From positions 1 to 30,052 of the IMG/VR virus record IMGVR_UViG_3300008110_000847: DNA of 30,052 nucleotides. One strand, given 5' to 3'. Of the stretch, positions 14,963 through 22,451 are shown piece after piece. The notes below the pieces were generated by a model. The model worked only from the letters and a program-made list of their open reading frames with translations, made no database searches and was not told where the DNA came from. This DNA is from a virus. Position 1 is the first letter of the stretch; the number at the start of each line of letters is the position of its first letter. A program made the translations under genes and the position numbers.

Positions 14963-16263
14963 AAACATATAATAAACGAATTGGTTTTTTAGTTAGTTAT
15001 CAAACACTAGTACCACACGGTGGTATTGGACAGTTTACAAAAAGTTTTATCAGATTGATGGAAGAAAATAATGTTAAAGTTGACAACACAAACATCATCT
15101 ATCCTGAGGAATCATATGGCTATACAAACCACAGTGCTATTTTTATGTATGGCGATAGTTATTGCTATGAACGAATGGCTAACTTTCGTAACTCAATTAT
15201 TAGGGCGTTAAGCACTAATCTATATGATGCACTAATTTGTAATACTTATGAAACTGTACAAGTTGCAAGTACAATGGGCCTTGAAGATGTAATTCAAATC
15301 ATTGCATACACACATTTAGAGAGTCAAATCTTTCCTAACACATTACACAATCCATTCTTAGATAGTGTTAATGAAATGATGCGTAAGCAATTAGAAATGG
15401 ATGATATTTTTATAGGTACGCAAAGTAAATATAATAAGTTAGAAATTGGTAATGATGCATGGCACTTGCCCATACCAATAACTGAACCTGACTTATTAAA
15501 AGAACATCATGTAGAACGTGAGGGCGTGTTGTTCATTGGTCGTTGGGAAGAAGGTAAGAATCCTGAGTTGTATTTAAAACTCATCGGGGAGACTAAGCTT
15601 CCTGCAAGAGTGATGACCAATGCAAATGGTGCTAAAAAATTTGAAGCACGGTTAAAAGAATTAAATGTTGATTATAAGATTGCAGTAAGTGTAATTGGAC
15701 AAGAAAAAATAGACTTTATTACAAGTTGTCGTGTAGCATTCAATCCTAGTACAGTAGAGAGTTATGGTATGGCTTTCTATGAACAACAAATTCAATTGCC
15801 TACTTTTGTAATAGAAGATCAACGATGGACAGAAAACTTTAAAGGGCATTTCTTTTTTGAAACAAATAAAAAGGATATGGCCAAAGATGTTTTGAATGCA
15901 TATGATATGTTCTCTACTGCAAAAGAATGGTATAATAAAGGTACATTACTTTACAATCAGCAGAAAGAAGCAGAAGTATTTGATAAATGGAACCTTTGTT
16001 TTGAATCGTTTACCCCAAGACAAAGTAATAGTAATACCGCAAAGATTCTTTCCTACGATACCTTGGTGTACGCAGATTTTATACAAGATTTGGGCAGAAA
16101 AACTATTTGCATAGATGATGTCCGTAGTGTGTTGACAAATAAGTCCAAATATGCTACAGTCTTATATACTGACAATCACACTATATTGTCAAAAGAGCAA
16201 GATTATGTACCTGTTGTCAAAAATGAAACAAATGTATTTGATGATTTGTTTGAATTTCAATAA
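14959..16263 (+). CDS. GT-B glycosyltransferase with clamp-binding-like tail
   Basis: 434-aa glycosyltransferase of the GT4-like GT-B fold. PHGGIGQF (19-26) is the N-terminal glycine loop, LFIGRWEEGKNPELYL (191-206) the donor-binding strand with basic residues, and ESYGMAFYE (267-275) the E-x7-E motif typical of retaining group 1 enzymes. After the catalytic core an extension of about 90 residues ends in NVFDDLFEFQ (425-434). This closely resembles the polymerase tail TTFDDFFSIG and, more loosely, the clamp-binding tail of RB69 polymerase. T4 alpha-glucosyltransferase is reported to associate with gp45. I therefore infer a DNA-modifying glycosyltransferase coupled to replication; the acceptor base is unknown. 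It is coupled by ATGA to the acidic protein upstream. Confidence 0.83.
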   Translation: MKTYNKRIGFLVSYQTLVPHGGIGQFTKSFIRLMEENNVKVDNTNIIYPEESYGYTNHSAIFMYGDSYCYERMANFRNSIIRALSTNLYDALICNTYETVQVASTMGLEDVIQIIAYTHLESQIFPNTLHNPFLDSVNEMMRKQLEMDDIFIGTQSKYNKLEIGNDAWHLPIPITEPDLLKEHHVEREGVLFIGRWEEGKNPELYLKLIGETKLPARVMTNANGAKKFEARLKELNVDYKIAVSVIGQEKIDFITSCRVAFNPSTVESYGMAFYEQQIQLPTFVIEDQRWTENFKGHFFFETNKKDMAKDVLNAYDMFSTAKEWYNKGTLLYNQQKEAEVFDKWNLCFESFTPRQSNSNTAKILSYDTLVYADFIQDLGRKTICIDDVRSVLTNKSKYATVLYTDNHTILSKEQDYVPVVKNETNVFDDLFEFQ

Positions 16264-16454
16264 TGATAGTTGTTCCACCCAATAAAATAAGTGTAATACA
16301 GTATTGGTGCATTATGAATATATCACCTAGGCAGTATTATTTTCACCATGCATTCGGTGGTGATGGGTGGGAAGTAAGACGTACTAAAACAGAATGGCAA
16401 CTCAGAACTGATGACCCTAAACACGAAACTTACATTGAGTTAAAATATAAATGA
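16263..16454 (+). CDS. small protein resembling the 22030-23625 array family, 63 aa
   Basis: Starts at TAATG on the glycosyltransferase stop and ends in ATGA shared with uvdE. The layout (VIQYWCIMN..., then GGDGWEVRR, then WQLRTDDPKHETYIELKYK) has the same ending shape as the array genes further on, whose members end in strings such as MYELKYL or FFTLRWS. It is probably a distant member of that family. Function unknown. Confidence 0.65.
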   Translation: MIVVPPNKISVIQYWCIMNISPRQYYFHHAFGGDGWEVRRTKTEWQLRTDDPKHETYIELKYK

Positions 16455-17506
16455 CATTTAATCCAAAAATCAAACGTATCGGCTTTGCTTGCAAATGGGC
16501 AGAGATTAACAAGAAGGGTGAGATTGCTAGTACCGAGGGTCTTAACACTGGTGGTACTACTATGGCATGGGCTAATCGTCAAAGCCGCAGGGTAGCAGAA
16601 GAAAAAATAATTGATGTTGCTGCCCGTAACATTATGAATACTCATGCACTAATCAAAAAGGTTGCGACACTTCCTAATGAACTACGCATGTTGCGCATCA
16701 CTAGCGACATGCTAAGTTTCTACACACATGAAGATTGGCAAGGATTCTGGCAAGACACAGAAGTACAAAATAAACTAGAATATTGGTTCAGGCCACTAGG
16801 TGAGACTGCACGTGCAAATGATGTACGTATTAGTTTTCACCCTGACCAATTTGTAGTTCTTGCAAGCGACCGCGAAGAAGTAGTAAATAAATCTATAGAG
16901 GAGTTTGAATATCATGCAAGCATGGCAAGATGGATGGGCTATGGCTCTACGTTCCAGGACTGTAAAATCAATGTCCACATCAGTGGTCGTCAAGGACCCG
17001 AAGGCATTCGTAAAGCCTACGAAAGACTCAGCCCCGAGGCGAGGAATTGCATTACTATCGAAAACGAGGAGATAGTACATGGACTTGATGATTGTCTCAG
17101 TCTTAGTAATTTGCTTCCTATTGTGCTTGACATACACCATCATTGGGTACGTGAAGGGGTATACATTGATCCAGCTAGCGATAGCGTTAAGCGAGTGGTT
17201 GACAGCTGGCGTGGTGTTCGTCCTACTATGCATTATAGCGTCAGCCGTGAAGATATTCTAGTAAATCATGATCCTAATGTTTTACCTAATATGAATATAT
17301 TGCTAGAACAAGGACACAAGAAACAAAAACTACGTGCGCACAGCGACTACTATTGGAACAATGCATGTAACGAATGGGCATTGACTTTTAATGAACAGTT
17401 TGATATAATGTGCGAGAGCAAGGCTAAGAATATGGCTAGCTTTAAATTATACGAGGGAAGTAAAAATGTTAAACAAGATAAAGAACTTATTTGCGAAGAA
17501 GCCTGA
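16451..17506 (+). CDS. uvdE: UV damage endonuclease (UvdE)
   Basis: 351-aa UV-damage endonuclease, a TIM-barrel nuclease that nicks DNA 5' of cyclobutane dimers, 6-4 photoproducts and other lesions. Family motifs in order: IKRIGFACKW (7-16), LRITSDMLSFYTH (81-93), VRISFHPDQFVVLAS (125-139), CKINVHISG (171-179), ITIENEE (201-207), PIVLDIHHHWV (223-233, metal-binding His) and TMHYSVSRE. All look intact. It gives the phage light-independent repair, reasonable for a sunlit aquatic habitat. Start overlaps the preceding stop (ATGA); the end overlaps the next gene by 41 bases. Confidence 0.93.
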   Translation: MTFNPKIKRIGFACKWAEINKKGEIASTEGLNTGGTTMAWANRQSRRVAEEKIIDVAARNIMNTHALIKKVATLPNELRMLRITSDMLSFYTHEDWQGFWQDTEVQNKLEYWFRPLGETARANDVRISFHPDQFVVLASDREEVVNKSIEEFEYHASMARWMGYGSTFQDCKINVHISGRQGPEGIRKAYERLSPEARNCITIENEEIVHGLDDCLSLSNLLPIVLDIHHHWVREGVYIDPASDSVKRVVDSWRGVRPTMHYSVSREDILVNHDPNVLPNMNILLEQGHKKQKLRAHSDYYWNNACNEWALTFNEQFDIMCESKAKNMASFKLYEGSKNVKQDKELICEEA

Positions 17507-17882
17507 AACTAAGACAGAGCCAGAAGTTAAAAAGGTTAAAGAACCTAAACCAAAAAAAGAACTTAGTGAAAAAGAAAAGGCTACTGCAAATAACGAACCT
17601 TATATAGCGATAACTAAGGTTGAACTAAATCCAGATAACGTTAATGATGGTGTATTTGAGTTAGACTTTAATGATAAGTTTGTGATTAATTTGATACGTG
17701 CAGGATATAAAATCAGACCAGACGATACGGATGATGCCATAGTTGATCGTTGGTTTCAAACAGTTTGTAGAGGTATAGCGAAGGAACTATACGAACAAGA
17801 ATGGGCTGATCCCGAAAAACGTGATATACGATATAAAATGCAAACAAGAAAATTAGGTAACGGCAGAACGGAGATAGGATGA
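17466..17882 (+). CDS. conserved phage protein with Lys-rich N-terminus, 138 aa
   Basis: N-terminal 45 residues are Lys/Glu/Pro-rich and probably disordered (FAKKPETKTEPEVKKVKEPK). The folded part has IAITKVELNPDNVNDGVFEL, then FNDKFVINLIRAGYKI and DDAIVDRWFQTVCRGIAKEL, a pattern I recognise from T4-like marine phages (P-D-N-x-x-x-G-x-F-E-L-D ... V-D-R-W-F). No enzymatic motif. It starts inside the end of uvdE (41-base overlap) with GAGGGAAGTAAA as SD, and overlaps the next gene by 4 bases. Confidence 0.75.
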   Translation: MLNKIKNLFAKKPETKTEPEVKKVKEPKPKKELSEKEKATANNEPYIAITKVELNPDNVNDGVFELDFNDKFVINLIRAGYKIRPDDTDDAIVDRWFQTVCRGIAKELYEQEWADPEKRDIRYKMQTRKLGNGRTEIG

Positions 17883-18475
17883 TGATGACTACTACATTTA
17901 ATGAAGATTTTTTCACAATTGATAATGCTCTTAGTTCAACAGCTATATTGAACAAAAGACTTCCTATAACAGTTGTACCTACACACAACGGTAAGTTTGA
18001 ACCAAAATTTTTACATGAATTATTTGATTCATTGTATGGAAACATTATTAAAGAGGCTAAGGATTTATTTTGGGAACAAATACTAAATGAAGAGGCAGCT
18101 AGAGGCACCTTTTGGGAAAAAGTTTTAGAAAAGCATATGCCTTTCACACGCCGTCATTCACAATCAAACTATGTAGGCTCTGATTTCTTAGATAAGACTG
18201 ATGCTAAATTTGGGGGTGGATCTAGATATTCTGCTGATGGCACTGTTCAAGCTACTATAAGTGGTTATGAAAATAAAACAGGAACATTACGAGTTTGTTT
18301 ATGTGCTTGGGGACAACATAGCCATAAGGTATATTTTATGTTGATCCCGAACGATGAGTATTTTAAATGGAAAAGCCCTGCAAAAATCACACTTAGAGCA
18401 AACTCTACTCCAATTGGACCTCTTTGGGACAAATATCGTTGCAGTTTTCAAGATGTGATACGTCAGGGTGTTTAA
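17879..18475 (+). CDS. unknown protein, possible PD-(D/E)XK-like core, 198 aa
   Basis: Begins with three Met codons at the upstream stop (GGATGATGATG), so the exact start is uncertain. Central region GSDFLDKTDAKFGGGS (100-115), followed by strands TVQATISGYENK and RVCLCAWGQHSHKVYFMLIP, has the look of a restriction-endonuclease-like core: acidic residues, then D108-A-K110, then a beta strand. A helical N-terminal part precedes it. I do not recognise the family, and the nuclease idea is weak. It ends at the strong terminator at 18474. Confidence 0.7.
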   Translation: MMMTTTFNEDFFTIDNALSSTAILNKRLPITVVPTHNGKFEPKFLHELFDSLYGNIIKEAKDLFWEQILNEEAARGTFWEKVLEKHMPFTRRHSQSNYVGSDFLDKTDAKFGGGSRYSADGTVQATISGYENKTGTLRVCLCAWGQHSHKVYFMLIPNDEYFKWKSPAKITLRANSTPIGPLWDKYRCSFQDVIRQGV

Positions 18476-18500
18476 AAGTTGCTATTTTAGCAACTTTTTT
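18474..18500 (+). terminator. strong intrinsic terminator
   Basis: Perfect 10-bp stem AAAAGTTGCT / AGCAACTTTT with loop ATTTT, running into a T tract (18495-18500). The left arm overlaps the end of the preceding stop codon. It closes the upstream gene run, and a new promoter begins 5 bases later. Confidence 0.88.
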
Positions 18501-18504
18501 GCGG

Positions 18505-18533
18505 TTGACAATAAATCCATTTTTTGATATTAT
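18505..18533 (+). promoter_or_regulatory. sigma70-like promoter, copy 1 of repeated cassette
   Basis: TTGACA (18505-18510), 17-base spacer ATAAATCCATTTTTTGA, TATTAT (18528-18533). The 16-mer GGTTGACAATAAATCC recurs exactly at 26212 and 26704. Position between terminator and gene fits a real promoter. Confidence 0.8.
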
Positions 18534-18563
18534 ACAATTCTCAATGTAATTTACAGGAGTAAC

Positions 18564-19817
18564 ATGATGGAAGAAAGAAACGGTATTCCGAATGTATTAG
18601 TTTATAATCGTCCGATCAAAGAAATTAAAAATGAAGATCGTGCACCGAATGTTTTAGATAAGCAGCCTGATGAGCATGACGCAAAATCCTTAGTAGAAAT
18701 TGTTAATGATTTCTGTGAAGATGGTATGTTGGAAGAGATTGAAGAATATCTTAAAGAACAGGGAAAGTTTATATCATATAGTTATGATGATTATGCTAAG
18801 CCTGAAGAACTAACATTACGTGTTCTATTAAGCGCACTAGCTGTACAACGACCTATTAGTAAAAGACACCTGAGAAAAATTCAGGAAAAATATAATAGAC
18901 TAAAGGTGCAGACTCCAATCGTATTAAAAATAAAATTTAACGGTAAGGTATATTATTATATCGTTGATGGTCAGCATACTGCTGCTACCCAAGGTATCCG
19001 CGCCCGTTTAGGTCTTATTAAAGAAGTAGATAAAAAAAATTGGGAAGATATCAAAGTTAGATGCATGGTAGTTGAATGCGATGATTTTACATTTGCTAGA
19101 GAAGTTTTCTTAGGTATTAACGGTGAGGATAAGCTTGAACTTGCTTATTTTGATAAATGGAAAAATTATGTATTAGGCGCAAGACAAGATAATGCTGATA
19201 TTGAACTTTGGCAAGATTGTCTTGAATTACAAGAAATTTTAGAAGAATTTGGTATTACTCCTATCCATAAAGACAGTCCTGAGGACATTAAAAAAATGCC
19301 CGGTGCATTTATTGATGTTCATTTGATTGAAGATAAAAAGCCTGAAGATGTGCGCTGGATCGCTAGACTCCATCAAATGCTTTGGGATGATAAGCCTATG
19401 GACCCGTTTGAAGTTGATCCAATGCTGTTACTAAGAGACAAGATTAAGAAAGATGCATCATTGGATAATAGACACGTTTATGCATTTGTTAAGGAGCTAG
19501 GTAGTTTAATTAGACACACTGCTGGAAGTCCCGCAGGTTGGAAAAAGTTCACACAAAAAACTTATCCTCTTTGGTTCAAATCCACTCACCCAGATGATGC
19601 TGATAAAAAAATAAGTATTCCCGATGATGCTTCACTTGCCCTACTATTGTTTGCGTATCAAGAAGCTGGGGGAAAATTTAAAGACTTACGCCTAACTTTC
19701 TTAAAAGAAAAGTTTACTAAACGCGGGGAAACTTTATTTGACTATCTTAGTCAAGACGGTAAAGAGATTAGTGAAAGTTTGAAATCGTTGATCCGAGGCG
19801 ATGAAAGTAGCGAATAG
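18564..19817 (+). CDS. ParB/sulfiredoxin-fold protein with DGQHT motif
   Basis: 417 aa. YIVDGQHTAATQGIRARLG (132-150) is the DGQHR/ParB-like motif, preceded by the PISKRHLRKIQEKYN helix and the VLKIKFNGKVYYYI strands. A long C-terminal helical region follows, including GSPAGWKKFTQKTYPLWF. In ParB this fold binds or hydrolyses CTP; in other members it is a DNase or ATPase. Which applies here is not determined. It is a candidate for a host-takeover or DNA-processing role. SD CAGGAG lies 8 bases before ATG 18564, with a second Met adjacent (18567). It begins a new transcription unit behind the terminator and promoter. Confidence 0.75.
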   Translation: MMEERNGIPNVLVYNRPIKEIKNEDRAPNVLDKQPDEHDAKSLVEIVNDFCEDGMLEEIEEYLKEQGKFISYSYDDYAKPEELTLRVLLSALAVQRPISKRHLRKIQEKYNRLKVQTPIVLKIKFNGKVYYYIVDGQHTAATQGIRARLGLIKEVDKKNWEDIKVRCMVVECDDFTFAREVFLGINGEDKLELAYFDKWKNYVLGARQDNADIELWQDCLELQEILEEFGITPIHKDSPEDIKKMPGAFIDVHLIEDKKPEDVRWIARLHQMLWDDKPMDPFEVDPMLLLRDKIKKDASLDNRHVYAFVKELGSLIRHTAGSPAGWKKFTQKTYPLWFKSTHPDDADKKISIPDDASLALLLFAYQEAGGKFKDLRLTFLKEKFTKRGETLFDYLSQDGKEISESLKSLIRGDESSE

Positions 19818-20260
19818 TGAGAACTCATCTTTATTTTGGCAAATATGAAGGTAAAATTACCTCCTGGAAAGTAGGTCATATGACTAGTGAGGATAGTCGC
19901 ATGGCTAATTATAGCAAAGGAGGTAACCTTCTTACAATTTATGGTATATGTACTCATCTTGCAGGTCTTAATGAAAAAATGTTGGATTTTGAATGGGAAG
20001 GAAAAGCTCACTTTTATCATTACAGACAGAAATTTGCTAAAGAAAAATCAGAATACCTAATGTATGATAAATCCCCTAAAGGTCTTCCAATTCTAACAAA
20101 AGAGGGCATACTTGAATGGTATAAAAATGAATCAAGTTACATTAGTGGATTTTATTGGGTAAAGGATTGTTACTTTCCTTTGTATAGCAATAAAGTAAAA
20201 CTAACTGAATTTATGGAAAAAGTGTGGCAGGATCCTGAAAAATATCTTGAGGGCTTTTAA
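19817..20260 (+). CDS. hypothetical protein with GTG start, 147 aa
   Basis: A GTG start shares its first base with the preceding TAG stop (taGTG), which argues for coupling to the ParB-like gene. The sequence has basic beta-like N-terminal part (THLYFGKYEGKITSWKVGHM) and several aromatic clusters (HFYHYRQKF, YISGFYWVKDCYFPLYS). No motif recognised. A conserved partner of the ParB-like protein is possible. Confidence 0.65.
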   Translation: MRTHLYFGKYEGKITSWKVGHMTSEDSRMANYSKGGNLLTIYGICTHLAGLNEKMLDFEWEGKAHFYHYRQKFAKEKSEYLMYDKSPKGLPILTKEGILEWYKNESSYISGFYWVKDCYFPLYSNKVKLTEFMEKVWQDPEKYLEGF

Positions 20261-20263
20261 AGT

Positions 20264-20292
20264 TTGACAATTAATCAACATGCTGATATAAT
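20264..20292 (+). promoter_or_regulatory. promoter predicting a leaderless mRNA
   Basis: TTGACA (20264-20269), 17-base spacer ATTAATCAACATGCTGA, TATAAT (20287-20292): both hexamers are perfect consensus. Initiation about 7 bases after the -10 box would fall at or next to the A of the ATG at 20299, so the mRNA would have essentially no leader. Confidence 0.8.
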
Positions 20293-20298
20293 TACATT

Positions 20299-21303
20299 AT
20301 GAAAAAATACGCACTCATAGACACTGCTAATACTTTCTTTCGTGCCCGTCATATTGCAAGTCGCAATACAGATGCCTGGGGCAAGATTGGGATGGCATTA
20401 CATTTGTCACTTGCTAGTGTAAATCAAATTGCACGTAAATTTGGTATTGATCACACAGTGTTCGCACTAGAAGGTCGCAGCTTTCGTAAGGACTTCTACA
20501 AGCCTTATAAAGCTAATCGTGCAGTAGCACAACAAGCAATGACAGAAGCAGAAAAAGAAGAAAACGAACTTTTTTGGGACACGTATGAAAAGTTTACTAC
20601 GTATCTTAAAGAAAAAACCAACGTATCAGTTATTCGTCATGAAAATGCCGAGGCTGATGATATCATTGCACGTTTCATTAACTTACATCCAAATGATCAA
20701 ATATATATTATTAGCAGCGATACTGATTATTACCAGCTCATATCTAATAACTGTTTCCAATATAATGGAATCACCAATCAACTCATCACCCCCGAAGGAT
20801 TCTTTGACGATAAGGGGCGTCAAGTTGTAGACAAGAAAACTAAGGAGCCTAAATTGTTAGGTGACCCACAGTTTCTTCTATTTGAGAAATGTATGCGCGG
20901 TGACGCAAGTGACAATGTGTTTAGTGCATATCCGGGCGTAAGAACAAAAGGTAGTAAAAACAAAGTTGGTCTGATTGAAGCATATGAAGATCGCACCAAA
21001 CAAGGCTATGCGTGGAACAATCTACTACTCCAGCGCTGGACTGATCACGAAGGTGTTGAACACCGTGTTAAGGATGACTACGAACGCAATCGTACATTGA
21101 TTGATCTTAATGCACAGCCTCAAGAAATAAAAGATAAGGTTGATGCTGCAATTCGTGCAAGTGTCCGTACAACTACAACACCGCAAGTTGGTGTACACTT
21201 TATGAAATTCTGTGGTAAGTATGAACTTACTAAAATCAGTGAACAAGCGGAGGCTTACGCAAAATGGTTAAACTCGCCATACGCAGGTTGTTTAATAAAT
21301 TAA
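20299..21303 (+). CDS. rnh: 5'-3' exonuclease / RNase H (FEN family, T4 Rnh-like)
   Basis: 334-aa FEN-superfamily 5' nuclease, which in T4 removes RNA primers and flaps from lagging-strand fragments. Acidic metal-binding motifs are LIDTANTFFRARH (6-18, D8), AEADDIIARF (117-126), SSDTDYYQLI (139-148) and MRGDASDNV (199-207). A basic region RSFRKDFYKPYKANR (60-74) fits the arch entrance. It carries its own consensus promoter, with no Shine-Dalgarno motif before the ATG. Its 3' end lies next to or overlaps the following small gene. The partner ligase appears to begin at 29852. Confidence 0.92.
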   Translation: MKKYALIDTANTFFRARHIASRNTDAWGKIGMALHLSLASVNQIARKFGIDHTVFALEGRSFRKDFYKPYKANRAVAQQAMTEAEKEENELFWDTYEKFTTYLKEKTNVSVIRHENAEADDIIARFINLHPNDQIYIISSDTDYYQLISNNCFQYNGITNQLITPEGFFDDKGRQVVDKKTKEPKLLGDPQFLLFEKCMRGDASDNVFSAYPGVRTKGSKNKVGLIEAYEDRTKQGYAWNNLLLQRWTDHEGVEHRVKDDYERNRTLIDLNAQPQEIKDKVDAAIRASVRTTTTPQVGVHFMKFCGKYELTKISEQAEAYAKWLNSPYAGCLIN

Positions 21304-21320
21304 AACTGAGGTATGATTAT

Positions 21321-21554
21321 ATGCGCAGAGAAACATTGAAGGACAGTTTATATGGAGGATTGGTTGAAATAACTAAAAATCCTAAACTATACCGATTTAG
21401 TTCTATCGGAAAAGAATACTGTTATTTTACTGAAGAAGGTAAACAAGAAATACTTGAATGGATACATAATCATGCCAAAGAGATTTCTACCGCAGAAGAA
21501 ATTATATTGAATGAACGGGCTAAAAAGTTGGTATTGGATGAGCTAAAACGGTGA
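21321..21554 (+). CDS. hypothetical protein, 77 aa
   Basis: Start chosen at ATG 21321, with TGAGGT about 10 bases upstream; an in-frame ATG at 21264 would overlap the nuclease gene by 40 bases and add a basic N-terminus. Sequence has LYGGLVEITKNPKLYRFSSI, then YCYFTEEGKQEILEWIHNHA and a charged C-terminal helix. The short strands followed by a helix may form a winged-helix-like unit. Function unknown. Confidence 0.6.
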   Translation: MRRETLKDSLYGGLVEITKNPKLYRFSSIGKEYCYFTEEGKQEILEWIHNHAKEISTAEEIILNERAKKLVLDELKR

Positions 21555-21563
21555 CATAAATAC
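21555..21563 (+). promoter_or_regulatory. late-promoter-like CATAAATAC box
   Basis: CATAAATAC lies just after the preceding stop codon and 14 bases before ATG 21578; GAGGAG (21567-21572) lies between. The spacing parallels the box before the clamp gene. Pattern-based only. Confidence 0.35.
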
Positions 21564-21584
21564 TTTGAGGAGTACCTATGTTTA

Positions 21585-21800
21585 ATGCTTTTTATTCGTG
21601 AATTTGATGGGATGAGACAATATATTGTGTGCAACGAAGCAGGTGACTGTCTTATCGTTACTACTAGTAGTAAAATTGCAAACTTTATAGAACAAAATGT
21701 TAAGGGGGTTTCTCCTGATCTACGATTAAACATCGGCGGCGATCCTGGAACAAAAGTAGAAAAGAAACTTTGGCATCATGTAAAACGTTATACAAGATGA
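21585..21800 (+). CDS. hypothetical protein, 71 aa, with competing upstream ATG
   Basis: Reads MLFIREFDGMRQYIV, then DCLIVTTSSKIANFIEQNVKG and a basic C-terminus. The strong SD GAGGAG (21567-21572) is 12 bases from this ATG but only 5 bases from another ATG at 21578 in a different frame, which encodes just MFNAFYS before TGA (21599-21601). Either a 7-codon upstream ORF controls this gene, or one base is off in the sequence and the protein begins MFNA. It overlaps the next gene by 4 bases. Function unknown. Confidence 0.6.
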   Translation: MLFIREFDGMRQYIVCNEAGDCLIVTTSSKIANFIEQNVKGVSPDLRLNIGGDPGTKVEKKLWHHVKRYTR

Positions 21801-22030
21801 TTGAAACACCTTTCCCATTTCCTATCAGCAACGTACAAGAGGTATTTAAAATACGAGCAGTTCCTGCTATTGATGGTACAAGCATTAAAAACACAGTTGT
21901 GACTGAAACAAGTTATCCTGAAGGTAATTCTACAAGGAGAGTAGAAACCTATTCTGTTACCGTTTATGATTCTACTGGAAGATTGAATTCCTATCTTTTT
22001 GGTTACAATAATATTGATCGATTAGTTTAA
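21797..22030 (+). CDS. hypothetical beta-rich protein, 77 aa
   Basis: Start at ATGA overlapping the preceding stop; an in-frame ATG at 21770 is less likely. It contains VFKIRAVPAIDGTSIKN, TSYPEGNSTRRVETYSVTVY and RLNSYLFGYNNIDRLV, consistent with a small beta sheet. No recognised motif. It heads the chain of overlapping small genes and shares one base with the next start (TAATG). Confidence 0.65.
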   Translation: MIETPFPFPISNVQEVFKIRAVPAIDGTSIKNTVVTETSYPEGNSTRRVETYSVTVYDSTGRLNSYLFGYNNIDRLV

Positions 22031-22248
22031 TGTATTCTGTAAATATTCGCAACATTGCCGAATTAGATGAGATTGATCAAATATTTAATGAGGCTATGCA
22101 AAATTGCAAGTCCATCATTGGAGCCAAAGTTTCTCATGATGAAATACTAATGGATGGGTCAACAATGTCATACCAACTATCTTATATGCTAGAAATTTAT
22201 TTTCTCAATCAAACTGATGCAATTATGTATGAATTAAAGTATCTATGA
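22030..22248 (+). CDS. array paralog a, 72 aa
   Basis: First probable member of the tandem family at 22030-23625. N-terminal helix ELDEIDQIFNEAMQNCKSII, then a strand pair ending IYFLNQTDAIMYELKYL. That ending matches the family pattern [IYF]-x-F-x4-[DEK]-x3-[FY]-x-L-x-[WYF]. It overlaps both neighbours (TAATG before, ATGA after). Function unknown. Confidence 0.7.
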   Translation: MYSVNIRNIAELDEIDQIFNEAMQNCKSIIGAKVSHDEILMDGSTMSYQLSYMLEIYFLNQTDAIMYELKYL

Positions 22249-22451
22249 AAATAACAGACCCCAAAATCTGCAATAATTTACGAGAATATTATTACGACAA
22301 TGTACATTGGGCTGATAATGACTACGTTCCCTGTAACACTTTCAGCAATTGGATAACCACAGAGTACAATGCAGTTTATAATTTCATAGACCAAAGTATT
22401 ACATTCAAAGACGAGAAAAAATTTATACATTTTTCATTGTTATGGTTATGA
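22245..22451 (+). CDS. array paralog b, 68 aa
   Basis: Starts at ATGA. An aromatic N-terminus (NLREYYYDNVHWADNDYV) leads to NTFSNWITTEYNAVYNFI and the family ending ITFKDEKKFIHFSLLWL. It is coupled by ATGA to the next gene at 22448. Function unknown. Confidence 0.7.
   Translation: MKITDPKICNNLREYYYDNVHWADNDYVPCNTFSNWITTEYNAVYNFIDQSITFKDEKKFIHFSLLWL

Noticed and set aside
17079-17261. Small membrane-like ORF inside uvdE
   Set aside because: Hydrophobicity arises from the alternate frame of a conserved UvdE segment; no ribosome site, and uvdE is intact across it.
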